Shown here: positions 1 through 6,929 of the stretch, one piece after another | Position numbering within the stretch: the first letter of the stretch is position 1 | Layout: each line of letters starts with the position of its first letter | Source: an uncultured Mycoplasmatota bacterium | GTDB lineage: Bacteria; Bacillota_I; Bacilli_A; RF39; UBA660 | Length of the DNA stretch: 32,068 bases | Reading direction: 5' to 3' | Assembly (NCBI GenBank): GCA_947652325.1 | Contig: CANTCQ010000012.1 | Span: 1 to 32,068, forward strand | The notes under the pieces: generated by a model | Database searches by the model: none | The model's input: the letters and a program-made list of their open reading frames with translations, nothing else | What the model was told of the DNA's origin: nothing | Translations under genes and position numbers: made by a program

Positions 1-85
1 CTCCTAGTAATAAAATAATTCCTATTATTGAACTTATTACTTTCCTTTTTTGATTTTTACTTTTTTCAAACTTTTGTAATTTCAT
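1..85 (-). CDS. N-terminal fragment of an exported/membrane protein, cut by the window edge
   Basis: An ATG at 85 opens a frame that runs off the left edge without a stop, giving 28 residues. It begins MKLQKFEKSKNQKRKV, a lysine-rich stretch, followed by a hydrophobic run (ISSIIGIILLLG). This is the layout of a signal peptide or N-terminal membrane anchor. A purine-rich stretch (AAGGATAGTGG) lies 5' of the start. Short basic starts of this type are common in surface proteins of low-GC Bacillota, but the function cannot be told from so little sequence. The gene is divergent from the small regulator at 324. Confidence 0.6.
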   Translation of the reverse strand, partial: MKLQKFEKSKNQKRKVISSIIGIILLLG

Positions 86-200
86 AATATTCCACTATCC
101 TTTTTAACTAATCTTTAGTATAAAATCATAAATTAAAATAAAATGTCGAATTATATTTTTTAAAATTAATTCAAAATGGCTTTGATATTATACTGATACT

Positions 201-298
201 ACTATAATACTATAAAAGTTTTTATAAAAACAAGTTTTAATAGTATTAATATACTATCAATTTGACACTATTTTGGCACTATAAAGAAATGATATAAT
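201..298 (+). promoter_or_regulatory. Promoter region with repeated ACTAT boxes for the RHH gene
   Basis: An extended -10 element, TGATATAAT, lies at 290-298, about 25 bases before the start at 324. ACTAT occurs at 201, 209, 253, 267 and 278, and an inverted copy (ATAGT) at 240. The pair at 240-246 and 251-257 (ATAGTAT/ATACTAT) forms an inverted repeat, and the pair at 267 and 278 is an 11-bp-spaced direct repeat (GACACTAT, GGCACTAT). Ribbon-helix-helix proteins bind arrays of short boxes, so these may be an autoregulatory operator; that is inference. A TTGACA at 262 is 25 bases from the -10, too far to be its -35. Confidence 0.5.
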
Positions 299-323
299 AT
301 AAAAATCAAAAGAGGTGAAAAAG

Positions 324-488
324 TTGATAACAACAACATTAAGAATTGATGAGGAAACATATACTCAGCTAACAAGAATGGCTATAGAAGATGAAAGAAG
401 TATTAATAGCGAAATTCTATATATAATAAAAAAATATTTAGAACAAAATAACCAATCAAAAATCTCATTGGAAACTATTAAGAATTAA
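324..488 (+). CDS. Small ribbon-helix-helix (Arc/CopG-like) DNA-binding protein
   Basis: A 54-residue frame with a TTG start, chosen because AGAGGTGA at 311-318 lies 5 bases before it. The protein starts MITTTLRIDEETYTQLTRMA and continues with a helix containing SINSEILYIIKKYLEQ. This is the ribbon-helix-helix pattern: a short beta strand (TTTLRID), helix A, a turn with serine and asparagine, then helix B. Such proteins are dimeric repressors found as antitoxins, plasmid copy regulators and element regulators. No toxin gene follows; the next 420 bases are empty, so it looks like an orphan or a remnant of an accessory module. The repeated ACTAT boxes upstream are the likely target. Confidence 0.72.
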   Translation: MITTTLRIDEETYTQLTRMAIEDERSINSEILYIIKKYLEQNNQSKISLETIKN

Positions 489-911
489 ATATAAATAATC
501 TAACGCCTTACTTTTAATTAAAAATCCTTACTATCTCAACAACGAAATTAAAACCTATAAAGTATTGTATCTTTACTGTTACGAATTTACTTTACAGCTA
601 CTCTATAGTAGTTATTAGTTCAGAATTCTTCTTCTCATAAAATTTCTTTACCTCTAAATTTATATTTAAATAATACTTAAAACCTTTTAATTTTAATAAT
701 TGTTGCTAGAATAAGTAAGAAATTCTATACTTTCTCTTATCAAAAACACATCTATTTAAACAAACTACATTGTGTGATTTTCTATCTCACAATTGTTAAG
801 TTATGTAGAGTATGTTATACCACAAAATCATAAATTCCTCATACTTCCAAAACAAAAAAATGACCTTTAAGCAATTTGCACTTCGACTAGTTATTCTGTA
901 TTATAAAACAT
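489..911. other. Gene-free stretch, no recognisable feature
   Basis: About 420 bases without a supported coding frame on either strand. It holds an imperfect hairpin at 769-793 (ATTGTGTGA/TCTCACAAT, one mismatch) without a T-run. I see no RNA gene. It separates the ribosomal operon from the RHH gene, at the place where rpoB often follows rplL. Confidence 0.5.
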
Positions 912-940
912 AAAAAAAAGTAGAAAGTCTACTTTTTTTA
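912..940 (-). terminator. Intrinsic terminator of the rplJ-rplL operon
   Basis: A perfect 12-bp stem, AAAAAAAGTAGA (913-924) and TCTACTTTTTTT (928-939), with a 3-base loop. On the minus strand the stem ends in a long U-run, directly after the rplL stop. The A-rich 5' arm makes it look bidirectional. Confidence 0.85.
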
Positions 941-941
941 A

Positions 942-1310
942 TTAAGCTAATTCAATTTCTGCTCCAGCTTCTTCAAGTTGTGCTTTAATTTGATTTGCTT
1001 CATCACCAGCAACATTTTCTTTAATATTACCACCATTATCAGCAAGTGCTTTAGCTTCAACAAGACCAAGTCCAGTAATTTCTTTTAATAATTTAATAAC
1101 TGCTATTTTGTTACCACCAGCACTTTTAAGTACTACTGTTTTTGTTGATGAACCAGCATCTTCTACAGCTCCACCTGCTGGTGCAGCAACAGCAACTGCA
1201 CTTGGGTCTACTCCAAATTCTTCTTTCATTGCATCAACTAATTCTTTTACTTCAAGAATTGTCATTTCTTTTAAAGCACTAATAAAATCTTCTTTTGTTA
1301 ATTTAGCCAT
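942..1310 (-). CDS. rplL: 50S ribosomal protein L7/L12
   Basis: The 122-residue product is full length for L7/L12. It shows the N-terminal dimerisation helix (LTKEDFISALKEMTILEVKE), the alanine/glycine-rich hinge near residues 40-55 (AVAVAAPAGGA), and the compact C-terminal domain that contacts translation factors, with KIAVIKLLKEITGLGLVEAK. Multiple dimers attach to the L10 tail to form the ribosomal stalk that recruits the translational GTPases. The start has AGGAGGAG 8 bases upstream and lies 20 bases after the rplJ stop. It is the last gene of its operon; the usual downstream rpoB is absent. Confidence 0.97.
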   Translation of the reverse strand: MAKLTKEDFISALKEMTILEVKELVDAMKEEFGVDPSAVAVAAPAGGAVEDAGSSTKTVVLKSAGGNKIAVIKLLKEITGLGLVEAKALADNGGNIKENVAGDEANQIKAQLEEAGAEIELA

Positions 1311-1330
1311 AATTTTCTCCTCCTATTTTT

Positions 1331-1825
1331 TTAATTTTCTTCCTTTTGTTCAGCATACAGGTTTAATCCTATTGCTAAATCTCTAACATATTGTATCATA
1401 CCACCAGCAAGCATTGTAAGCAATCCTTCTCTTGATGGGATACTAGCATATTCACGTATCGTATTAATATCTGCAACATCACCGCTAATAATACCAACCC
1501 GAATATTCAACTTATCATTTTCTTTTGCAAAATCTGCAATAACTTTAATTGGTTCTAGTAAGTTTTTACCAAATAAAATGGCATTTGGACCTTCTAAAAA
1601 ACCTTCTAAACTAAGATTTAAATCATCTACTGCTCTTTTAAGCAAAGTATTTTTATATACTTTTACTTCCGCATCAGCATCTCTCAGTTTATTTCTTAAT
1701 ACACTTAAATCAGCAACTGTTAATCCTTGATATTGAAATAAAATAACAGATTCACTATTTTTTATTTTATCTGTAATTTCTGCAACAACTGCCTTTTTCT
1801 CATTAAGAACTTTTTGACTTGCCAT
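1331..1825 (-). CDS. rplJ: 50S ribosomal protein L10
   Basis: The 164-residue protein has the L10 N-terminal rRNA-binding domain (EKKAVVAEITDKIKNSESVI, then YQGLTVADLSVLRNKLRDA) and a C-terminal helix (YVRDLAIGLNLYAEQKEEN) that holds L7/L12 dimers. It is the base of the ribosomal stalk, bound near the L11 site of 23S rRNA. AAGGAGGA stands at the proper distance from ATG 1825. Together with L7/L12 it is expected to control its own synthesis by binding the L10 leader just upstream (1845-1969). The gene starts a two-gene operon with rplL. Confidence 0.97.
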   Translation of the reverse strand: MASQKVLNEKKAVVAEITDKIKNSESVILFQYQGLTVADLSVLRNKLRDADAEVKVYKNTLLKRAVDDLNLSLEGFLEGPNAILFGKNLLEPIKVIADFAKENDKLNIRVGIISGDVADINTIREYASIPSREGLLTMLAGGMIQYVRDLAIGLNLYAEQKEEN

Positions 1826-1844
1826 ATAATCCTCCTTATCTTTA

Positions 1845-1969
1845 ATATAACAGAAAAGCTCTTTTCATGGGAAAAAGAGCTTACAATATAAGTATTCTAT
1901 TTTCCCTCGGTAGGATAATTAAAACAACTGTTCCCTACTGTCTTTGGTTATTTGTGCTTTTCTGTTCGT
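1845..1969 (-). ncRNA. L10 leader (ribosomal attenuator) of rplJ-rplL
   Basis: The untranslated leader carries the hallmarks of the bacterial L10 leader: AACCAAAGACAGTAGGGAA paired over a distance with CCTACCGAGGG, closed by a perfect 11-bp stem (1956-1966 with 1849-1859, AACAGAAAAGC/GCTTTTCTGTT). A 10-bp hairpin (1873-1882 with 1856-1865, AAGCTCTTTT/AAAAGAGCTT) ends in CTTTTCTGTT and looks like an intrinsic terminator. The closing stem and the terminator hairpin share bases 1856-1859, so they exclude each other. In known cases the L10(L12)4 complex binds the kinked internal loop and represses. The attenuation mechanism here is inferred from the overlap. Confidence 0.88.
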
Positions 1970-1998
1970 ATTATATTAAAATTTTCTTTAAATGTCAA
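1970..1998 (-). promoter_or_regulatory. Consensus sigma-A promoter for rplJ-rplL
   Basis: TTGACA (1993-1998), 17-base spacer, TATAAT (1970-1975) on the minus strand: a perfect match in both hexamers and spacing. The -35 lies in the last codons of rplA. The expected start of transcription, near 1963, is the 5' edge of the L10 leader. Confidence 0.9.
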
Positions 1999-2686
1999 AA
2001 GAATTTTTATCTAATTTAATTCCAGGACCCATTGTAGTAGAAATTGTAATAGAATTAATAAATTTTCCTTTAACACTTGCAGGTTTCAATTTAGATATAG
2101 TTGTAATAATATATTCTAAATTTTCTTGAAGTTTTGCTTCATCAAATGAAACTTTTCCAATTACACTATGAATATTTCCAAAAGTATCTGTTTTATAACT
2201 AACCATACCCTTTTTAACATCTTCTATAGCACTTTCTACATTCATAGTTACTGTATTGGTTTTTGGATTTGGCATTAAACCTTTTGGACCCAAAATCTTA
2301 CCAATTTTACCAAGTTCTGGCATCATGTCTGGTGTTGCAATAATAACATCATAATCAAACCAATTCTCTTTTTGAATTTTTTCAATCATGTCTTTATCAC
2401 CAACATAATCAGCACCAGCCTTTTTTGCTGCTTCTGCTTGTGCACCCTTAGCAATAACTAAGATTTTTTTAGTTTTTCCTGTTCCATTTGGAAGAACAAG
2501 CGAACCTCTAAGTTGTTGGTCGGCCTTTTTAGGGTCAACATTTAGTTTAATAGCCACATCAACAGTACTATCAAATTTTGTAACTGAAGTTTCTTTAATC
2601 AATTTAATTGCTTCTGTAACAGAATACTCATGTGTTTTGTCTACATTTTTTGAAGCTTCCACATATTTTTTTCCAAACTTCTTCAT
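1988..2686 (-). CDS. rplA: 50S ribosomal protein L1
   Basis: The 232-residue protein is the normal bacterial L1 length. It has the L1 N-terminal segment (KKYVEASKNVDKTHEYSVTEAIKLIK in pieces), the central domain with LGKIGKILGPKGLMPNPKTN, the family signature, and the C-terminal SITISTTMGPGIKLD. L1 binds the mobile L1 stalk of 23S rRNA and helps release deacylated tRNA; it also acts as translational repressor of rplK-rplA mRNA. AGGAGGAAATT precedes ATG 2686. It follows rplK by 60 bases in the same operon, and its last codons contain the promoter for rplJ. Confidence 0.97.
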   Translation of the reverse strand: MKKFGKKYVEASKNVDKTHEYSVTEAIKLIKETSVTKFDSTVDVAIKLNVDPKKADQQLRGSLVLPNGTGKTKKILVIAKGAQAEAAKKAGADYVGDKDMIEKIQKENWFDYDVIIATPDMMPELGKIGKILGPKGLMPNPKTNTVTMNVESAIEDVKKGMVSYKTDTFGNIHSVIGKVSFDEAKLQENLEYIITTISKLKPASVKGKFINSITISTTMGPGIKLDKNSFDI

Positions 2687-2746
2687 AATTTCCTCCTAAC
2701 TGTGGTTTATTAGCGGATTTATTTTTTAATTTATAAATAATTATAT

Positions 2747-3343
2747 TTATTCTTCTGTATTTTCTTCGTTTTCATCAGATGCTACTGGAACTTCAACATT
2801 GCCACTAGCCAGTTCTTTCGCTTCTTCTTCCATTGCTGCTAATTCTTTATCTTTTTTAGCCATTTCCGCTTCATGGACAAGTGCCTCTTTTGCTTGTTCT
2901 GCAAGTTCTGCATCATTTATACCTTGGATAGCAATTCCCATATTTCTTGCAGTACCCTCAATTATATGCATAGCTGCTTCTACATCATATGCATTTAAAT
3001 CAGGCAATTTAGTTTCTGCAATTTTTCTAAGGTCTTCTTGAGTAATAGTAGCAACAACTTCGTTTGCACCTTTTTTACTTCCTTTATTAATCTTAGCAAC
3101 TTTCTTAAGTAAGAATCCAGCAGGTGCAGTTTTTATGATGAAATCAAATGTTCTATCTTCATAAACTGAGATTTCAACTGGTAAAACATCTCCCATTTTA
3201 TCTCGAGTTGCTTCATTAAACTTAGAACAAAAATCTTGAATATTGATTCCGGCAGGACCTAAACATGTTCCAACGGGTGGAGCAGGTGTTGCTTTACCAG
3301 CTTCAATTTGTAATTTTATTTTCTTTACGACTTCTTTAGCCAC
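2747..3343 (-). CDS. rplK: 50S ribosomal protein L11 with an acidic C-terminal extension
   Basis: The GTG at 3343 is preferred over GTG 3352, because AGGAGG ends 8 bases before it and the protein then begins [20 protein letters not shown] like other L11. Residues 1 to about 140 are standard L11: the proline-rich hinge ([20 protein letters not shown]), the RNA-binding domain, and [12 protein letters not shown] at the usual C-terminus. L11 sits at the GTPase-associated centre. Here the frame continues for about 55 more residues, rich in alanine, glutamate and lysine ([18 protein letters not shown]) and ending in [10 protein letters not shown]11 is normally about 141 residues, so this tail is an addition, probably helical and then disordered. 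Confidence 0.95.
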   Translation of the reverse strand: MAKEVVKKIKLQIEAGKATPAPPVGTCLGPAGINIQDFCSKFNEATRDKMGDVLPVEISVYEDRTFDFIIKTAPAGFLLKKVAKINKGSKKGANEVVATITQEDLRKIAETKLPDLNAYDVEAAMHIIEGTARNMGIAIQGINDAELAEQAKEALVHEAEMAKKDKELAAMEEEAKELASGNVEVPVASDENEENTEE

Positions 3344-3377
3344 GAAAAACACCTCCTAATTAATATTTTATCGTGTA

Positions 3378-3412
3378 AGTGGTCTTGGGCAAATCCGCAT
3401 TTCCCTCCCACT
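3378..3412 (-). promoter_or_regulatory. rplK leader hairpin, probable L1-binding site
   Basis: In the leader of rplK, AGTGG and CCACT (3408-3412 with 3378-3382) close a structure whose inner hairpin is GGGAAAT, loop GCGG, ATTTGCCC with one bulged G. Two helices split by an asymmetric purine-rich internal loop (GAG facing AAGA) are the shape expected of an L1 autoregulatory site. This rests on eye folding and on established knowledge that L1 represses the L11 operon. Confidence 0.6.
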
Positions 3413-3453
3413 AAACATACAATCTAACATAAATATATGCGATTGCACCTAAG

Positions 3454-3482
3454 ATGATAGCATAAAACAAGAAGTTTTACAA
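3454..3482 (-). promoter_or_regulatory. Promoter for rplK-rplA
   Basis: TTGTAA (3477-3482), 17-base spacer, TATCAT (3454-3459) on the minus strand, with a TG one base before the -10 (TGCTATCAT). The predicted start is near 3447, giving a leader of about 100 bases that includes the L1-type hairpin. rplK therefore need not depend on nusG transcription. Confidence 0.72.
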
Positions 3483-3502
3483 CTACTTTCTTATATAGAA
3501 AG

Positions 3503-5332
3503 TTACTTATTATCCTTTTTTATCAGCTTTAATTTTTGAAATGTAATTAAACTATCTTGAAAACGTAAAAAATTGGGATCTTCTTCTGACATGGAAAAGT
3601 CTTTCACAACTTCAATTAAACGATTTAATAAATTATAAGAAAAAGAATTTTTTTGAATAGCATGGCTTAAATGACTTCGTTCATACCCTAGCATTTTAGA
3701 AACTCTTTGGATAGAAACATCAAATAAAGATAAAAATCTTGTAATTTCAAAACTAATGTCTTGACCAGGATTTAAAACACAAGATAACAAATAACAACAT
3801 TTATCTAAATAATGCATCTGTTCCTTTGTTAAATTACTTCTTAGCCTATAATTTTCATAAATCTCGATTAAATGTTGAGTTTCTTCTAAAGAAAGAGTAT
3901 AGACAGAAGAGCAAGAAATACAAGATAACCCTAAACTAATATTAACTTTATTTAAAATTTCTTCATTACTTTTATCACCCAATATTTCTTTTTCCAATAT
4001 TTTTAAAAGAGAATTTATAATTTTCTTTTCATCTTCAAATAAAGATAATGATTCTATTGTTTTTAAATCTTTATATAATAAAATCTTTTTAGAAAGAGAA
4101 AAATGTCGATTAGGTAAAACATCTTTTATCGTTCGATATTTTTTTGAAAATAAAACAGCATCTTTTCTTTCTTTTCCAATATTTAGGGATAACATAGCAA
4201 CTAATTGACTTAATGCATATTCGAACTTATTCTCATTTTGCAAAGAAAAATTAATCAATTTTTGCATGTTTAATAAAACAGCATCTTTTGCATCATACCT
4301 ATCTAACAATACTTTAAATTGCATTCTTCTAAAATAGGAAAAAACATAATGATTATTTTCAATATTAATATAATGATACAAATCCATTTGTAATATATTT
4401 GCCATATCTTTCATTTTAAAATGCATTTTGTTTCGAAAATAGGCAAGATAACTTCCCATAGAAGGTTTTTCAAACAAATCAATTGTACAATTAGAAAAAG
4501 GTTTATTTTTTATAAAACTGGTAACAACTTTAGGAGAAGAAACAGCTGTAGTTAAAACCTTTCTACTTGGATTTCTATACAATATTTTTCCAACAACTTT
4601 ATCCTTTTTATAACGTTCTATCATAAAAAGTAAACGATTAAAGAAAGTTTGTTCTTTTTCATTCAGTACTTTTTGATTGCAAACTTGATGATAAAAAGTA
4701 ATCATACTTGTACCATCTAAAAACTTGTCGACACTTTGTTCTGGTAATTTTTTATTTTTTAAAAGAAAAAGATATAAAACTCTTAACTTTTCAAAATTGG
4801 TTAATAAATTTTCTTTTGGCTGAACTGGCATCAATTTATTAGTTATACCAAAATCCTTTAAAATTTCAAAAAGTGCATACAAACATTCTTTTTGATAATC
4901 ATTCAAAGGTTTAGTTTTCTCTTGTAATCGATACAGTTGTGTATTATACCATTTCCGCATATCACTACCATCAAAAAAACTTTTTTCATAAGCAAGTGGT
5001 ATTTTCTTACAATCTAATACATACTTACGAAAATATTCATATTTAAACTGCCAAATAGTAAGCCCCTTTACTTTTCTTTTATACTGCATGATAAAATCAG
5101 AAAAGGCAACATACAATGGTTCTGGATAATTCTTAACTTTAGCAATCCATTCTATAGCACTCACTGGTTCACATAAAAAGAAAACATTCTTTTGAGGAAG
5201 AGATTTATATTTTAGAACGTAACAAATAGCCTCTTTCATTTTTTGAAAAACAGTGGCATCATTTTTCAAATAATAATCTTTATCACAAGATTTTAATTGA
5301 TTTAACAATTTTCTATATAATTCTTCTTGCAT
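3503..5332 (-). CDS. Unknown 609-aa protein with HTH-like and helicase-associated-like repeats, between nusG and rplK
   Basis: I do not recognise this protein as a whole. Three related segments, about 31-70, 97-158 and 182-240, follow a pattern of helix, LP or IP, spacer, DG, then an aromatic-rich helix and LN-x-x-x-x (DGSDMRKWYNTQ...LNDYQKE; DGTSMITFYHQV...LNEKEQT). This resembles helicase-associated domain repeats. Two helix-turn-helix candidates follow: about 293-335 (FKMKDMANILQMDLYHYINI) and 530-562 (VSIQRVSKMLGYERSHLSHA). No signal peptide or membrane segment is seen, so it is likely a cytoplasmic nucleic-acid-binding protein. It sits where rplK normally follows nusG directly. It has its own promoter (5421-5448), and a 12-bp inverted repeat lies just before its ribosome binding site (AGGGAAGGA). 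Autoregulation or control of the ribosomal cluster is speculation. Confidence 0.85.
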   Translation of the reverse strand: MQEELYRKLLNQLKSCDKDYYLKNDATVFQKMKEAICYVLKYKSLPQKNVFFLCEPVSAIEWIAKVKNYPEPLYVAFSDFIMQYKRKVKGLTIWQFKYEYFRKYVLDCKKIPLAYEKSFFDGSDMRKWYNTQLYRLQEKTKPLNDYQKECLYALFEILKDFGITNKLMPVQPKENLLTNFEKLRVLYLFLLKNKKLPEQSVDKFLDGTSMITFYHQVCNQKVLNEKEQTFFNRLLFMIERYKKDKVVGKILYRNPSRKVLTTAVSSPKVVTSFIKNKPFSNCTIDLFEKPSMGSYLAYFRNKMHFKMKDMANILQMDLYHYINIENNHYVFSYFRRMQFKVLLDRYDAKDAVLLNMQKLINFSLQNENKFEYALSQLVAMLSLNIGKERKDAVLFSKKYRTIKDVLPNRHFSLSKKILLYKDLKTIESLSLFEDEKKIINSLLKILEKEILGDKSNEEILNKVNISLGLSCISCSSVYTLSLEETQHLIEIYENYRLRSNLTKEQMHYLDKCCYLLSCVLNPGQDISFEITRFLSLFDVSIQRVSKMLGYERSHLSHAIQKNSFSYNLLNRLIEVVKDFSMSEEDPNFLRFQDSLITFQKLKLIKKDNK

Positions 5333-5352
5333 TTATTTTTTTCCTTCCCTCT

Positions 5353-5378
5353 ACTATTGTTTTAAATAAAACAATAGT
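5353..5378 (-). repeat. Perfect 12-bp inverted repeat before the ribosome binding site of the 609-aa gene
   Basis: ACTATTGTTTTA (5353-5364) and TAAAACAATAGT (5367-5378) are exact reverse complements with two bases between them. On the minus strand the hairpin is followed by AGAGGGAAGG, the ribosome binding site, and not by a T-run, so it is not a terminator for either strand. It could be an operator read as DNA or a translational control hairpin. Confidence 0.75.
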
Positions 5379-5420
5379 TTCTATCCTAAAAATTGTATTT
5401 TTTTTAAAAATCATTTGCTT

Positions 5421-5448
5421 ATCATAACACAAAAAGAAAAAAATGCAA
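5421..5448 (-). promoter_or_regulatory. Promoter for the 609-aa gene
   Basis: TTGCAT (5443-5448), 16-base spacer, TATGAT (5421-5426) on the minus strand, with an extended TG (TGTTATGAT). It lies just past the nusG terminator. The leader would be about 80 bases and would contain the inverted repeat at 5353-5378. Confidence 0.62.
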
Positions 5449-5478
5449 AAAAAAATAAAACTTAATTTAAGCTTTATT
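5447..5478 (-). terminator. Intrinsic terminator after nusG
   Basis: AATAAAGCTT and AAGTTTTATT (5469-5478 with 5454-5463) pair over 10 positions, including one G-T, around a 5-base loop. A T-run follows on the minus strand. The stem is AT-rich and overlaps the nusG stop codon, so termination may be partial. Confidence 0.6.
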
Positions 5479-6000
5479 CACTTGAAACAATTCAACTTCC
5501 ACGGGAGTTTCTTGACCAAATAAATCAATAAGTACATTTAAACGATTATTTTCAATATCAATCGTATCAACAGTACCCATCATACCTTTAAATGGACCAT
5601 CAATAACATTTACTTTATCTCCCACTTTTAATTCTGATTCAATATCAACACGTGAAATACCCATATTGATTAAAATTCGGTCAATTTCTTGGGGCAGTAA
5701 AGGAGTCGGTTTAGCCCCCTTACCAGAAGAACCAATAAATCCAGTTACGCCAGGAGTGTTTCGTACAGCGTACCATGCTTCATCACTCATCACCATTTCA
5801 ACAAAAACATATCCTGGAAATGTTTTTTTTGTCTTTTCTTTTTTTACACCATCTTTTACTTCTACTTCTGTTGTTTCTGGAATAATAACACGAAAAATAT
5901 TATCTTGCATAGACATAGATTCCGTTCTAGCCTCCAATTTTTCTTTTACTTTGTTTTCGTGTCCTACATAAGTAGTAACAACATACCATAATTTTTCCAT
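5467..6000 (-). CDS. nusG: Transcription elongation/antitermination factor NusG
   Basis: The 177-residue protein has the NGN domain that binds RNA polymerase (KLWYVVTTYVGHENKVKEKL; FPGYVFVEMVMSDEAWYAVRNTPGVTGFIG) and the KOW domain (KVGDKVNVIDGPFKGMMGTV) that contacts ribosomal S10 or Rho. The length is normal. Its ATG overlaps the secE stop by one base (TAATG), so translation is coupled. NusG couples transcription to translation and controls pausing. Downstream are a weak terminator and then the unknown 609-aa gene, where rplK would normally follow. Confidence 0.97.
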   Translation of the reverse strand: MEKLWYVVTTYVGHENKVKEKLEARTESMSMQDNIFRVIIPETTEVEVKDGVKKEKTKKTFPGYVFVEMVMSDEAWYAVRNTPGVTGFIGSSGKGAKPTPLLPQEIDRILINMGISRVDIESELKVGDKVNVIDGPFKGMMGTVDTIDIENNRLNVLIDLFGQETPVEVELFQVNKA

Positions 6001-6218
6001 TAATTAAACACCCCTTTAACAACCGATAATCCAAAATTAAGAAGTTGAAAAAATACTACAATTACAATACAAAATACCAAAGTGGCAATCGAATATTTAA
6101 TAACATCTTTCTTATCCGGCCATGAGACTTTTTTAAGTTCTAATTTTATTCCTTTAAAAAAGCCTTCTTTTTGTTTTTTCTCCTTATTTTTCTTAATTAT
6201 TTTTTTCTTTTTGTTCAT
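6000..6218 (-). CDS. secE: Preprotein translocase subunit SecE
   Basis: The ATG at 6218 is chosen because GAGGAG ends 6 bases before it; an in-frame start at 6251 would add 11 residues with no such site. The 72-residue protein is lysine-rich at the N-terminus, then has GIKLELKKVSWPDKKDVIKY, the conserved amphipathic segment of single-membrane SecE, and one transmembrane helix (SIATLVFCIVIVVFFQLLNF). SecE clamps SecY in the plasma-membrane translocon. The stop overlaps the nusG start. The small ribosomal gene rpmG, often next to secE in Bacillota, is not present. Confidence 0.95.
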   Translation of the reverse strand: MNKKKKIIKKNKEKKQKEGFFKGIKLELKKVSWPDKKDVIKYSIATLVFCIVIVVFFQLLNFGLSVVKGVFN

Positions 6219-6240
6219 GAAAAACTCCTCTTTTTTCCAA

Positions 6241-6260
6241 ATAAAAAACACTTTCGTGCT
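6241..6260 (-). terminator. Short hairpin with U-run between the sigma gene and secE
   Basis: AGCAC, loop GAAA, GTGTT (6256-6260 with 6247-6251) forms a 5-bp stem with one G-T and a GNRA-type loop, followed by TTTTTTA on the minus strand. It can terminate the upstream sigma transcript. A TTGATT-17-TAAATT promoter-like pair just upstream would place the hairpin in the secE leader, making it an attenuator. Both readings fit. Confidence 0.5.
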
Positions 6261-6296
6261 TAATCAATTTTAATTTAACATAAAAACCACAAAAAA

Positions 6297-6929
6297 TCAA
6301 TTACTTTCTCTTGATTTTAAAATATCTCGAATTTTACTTTTAATTCTTTGAATGGCATTATCAATTTGTTTAGGAGACTTATCAAGTACTTTTGCAATTT
6401 CTTGATAAGTAAGACCAGAGACTAACAATTTATAAACTTCATATTCACTACTAGACAAAGTTTTTTCAATAAAAGAAAGAAACTCATCAAACTCTTCATC
6501 TTTTGTAATATTAAGTAGTGGGTCATGACTACTATTATCACTGATAACTTCTTTTAAAGGAATATCATATTGTTCATATACATGGTCCAAAGATAAGCTT
6601 TCCAAAAGAATTTTATTCTTAATTCTTCCTGCTTTTTTAATGGCGTTTTGTAATCTCCTTTCTACACATAAAGTAATAAACGTAGCCATACTTGCCTTTC
6701 TATCTTCCCTATACGAATTAATAGCATCTGTAAATCCCACCAATGCCTCTTGATATAAATCTTTATATTCAAATCCATATTTCATCGCAGAAAAGGCATA
6801 TTTTTTTATCACTATATCAATAATATATTTATATTTAACATATAAAATATCCTTAGCATCTTCATTTGATTCACAAATTAAGGCATAAAGTTCACTATCC
6901 GAATACTCTTCATAATTCATACGCTTCAC
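6297..6929 (-). CDS. SigH-like sigma-70 family RNA polymerase sigma factor
   Basis: The 210-residue protein has sigma region 2 (ALICESNEDAKDILYVKY, then FEYKDLYQEALVGFTDAINS and ATFITLCVERRLQNAIKK), which binds core polymerase and the -10, and region 4 (SSSEYEVYKLLVSGLTYQEI in the start of the final HTH), which reads the -35. Region 3 is short. Size, order and place between rlmB and secE match SigH (sigma-30) of Bacilli, the sigma factor of the transition to stationary phase, competence and sporulation. Its start overlaps the rlmB stop by 4 bases (ATGA), so the two are coupled. The target genes cannot be told from here. Confidence 0.88.
   Translation of the reverse strand: MKRMNYEEYSDSELYALICESNEDAKDILYVKYKYIIDIVIKKYAFSAMKYGFEYKDLYQEALVGFTDAINSYREDRKASMATFITLCVERRLQNAIKKAGRIKNKILLESLSLDHVYEQYDIPLKEVISDNSSHDPLLNITKDEEFDEFLSFIEKTLSSSEYEVYKLLVSGLTYQEIAKVLDKSPKQIDNAIQRIKSKIRDILKSRESN

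Noticed and set aside
262..298. TTGACA (262-267) with TATAAT (293-298) as a normal promoter pair
   Set aside because: The spacer is 25 bases, far from 17; the extended -10 alone is the likely element.
769..793. Hairpin ATTGTGTGA/TCTCACAAT in the left gene-free stretch
   Set aside because: One mismatch, no T-run and no gene on either side; not enough to call a terminator or RNA.
1108..1386. Plus-strand open frame over rplL and rplJ
   Set aside because: Antisense shadow of strongly supported ribosomal genes, with no ribosome binding site.
3484..3502. Hairpin ACTTTCT/AGAAAGT after the 609-aa gene as a terminator
   Set aside because: Seven base pairs without a following T-run on the minus strand; readthrough into rplK is possible.
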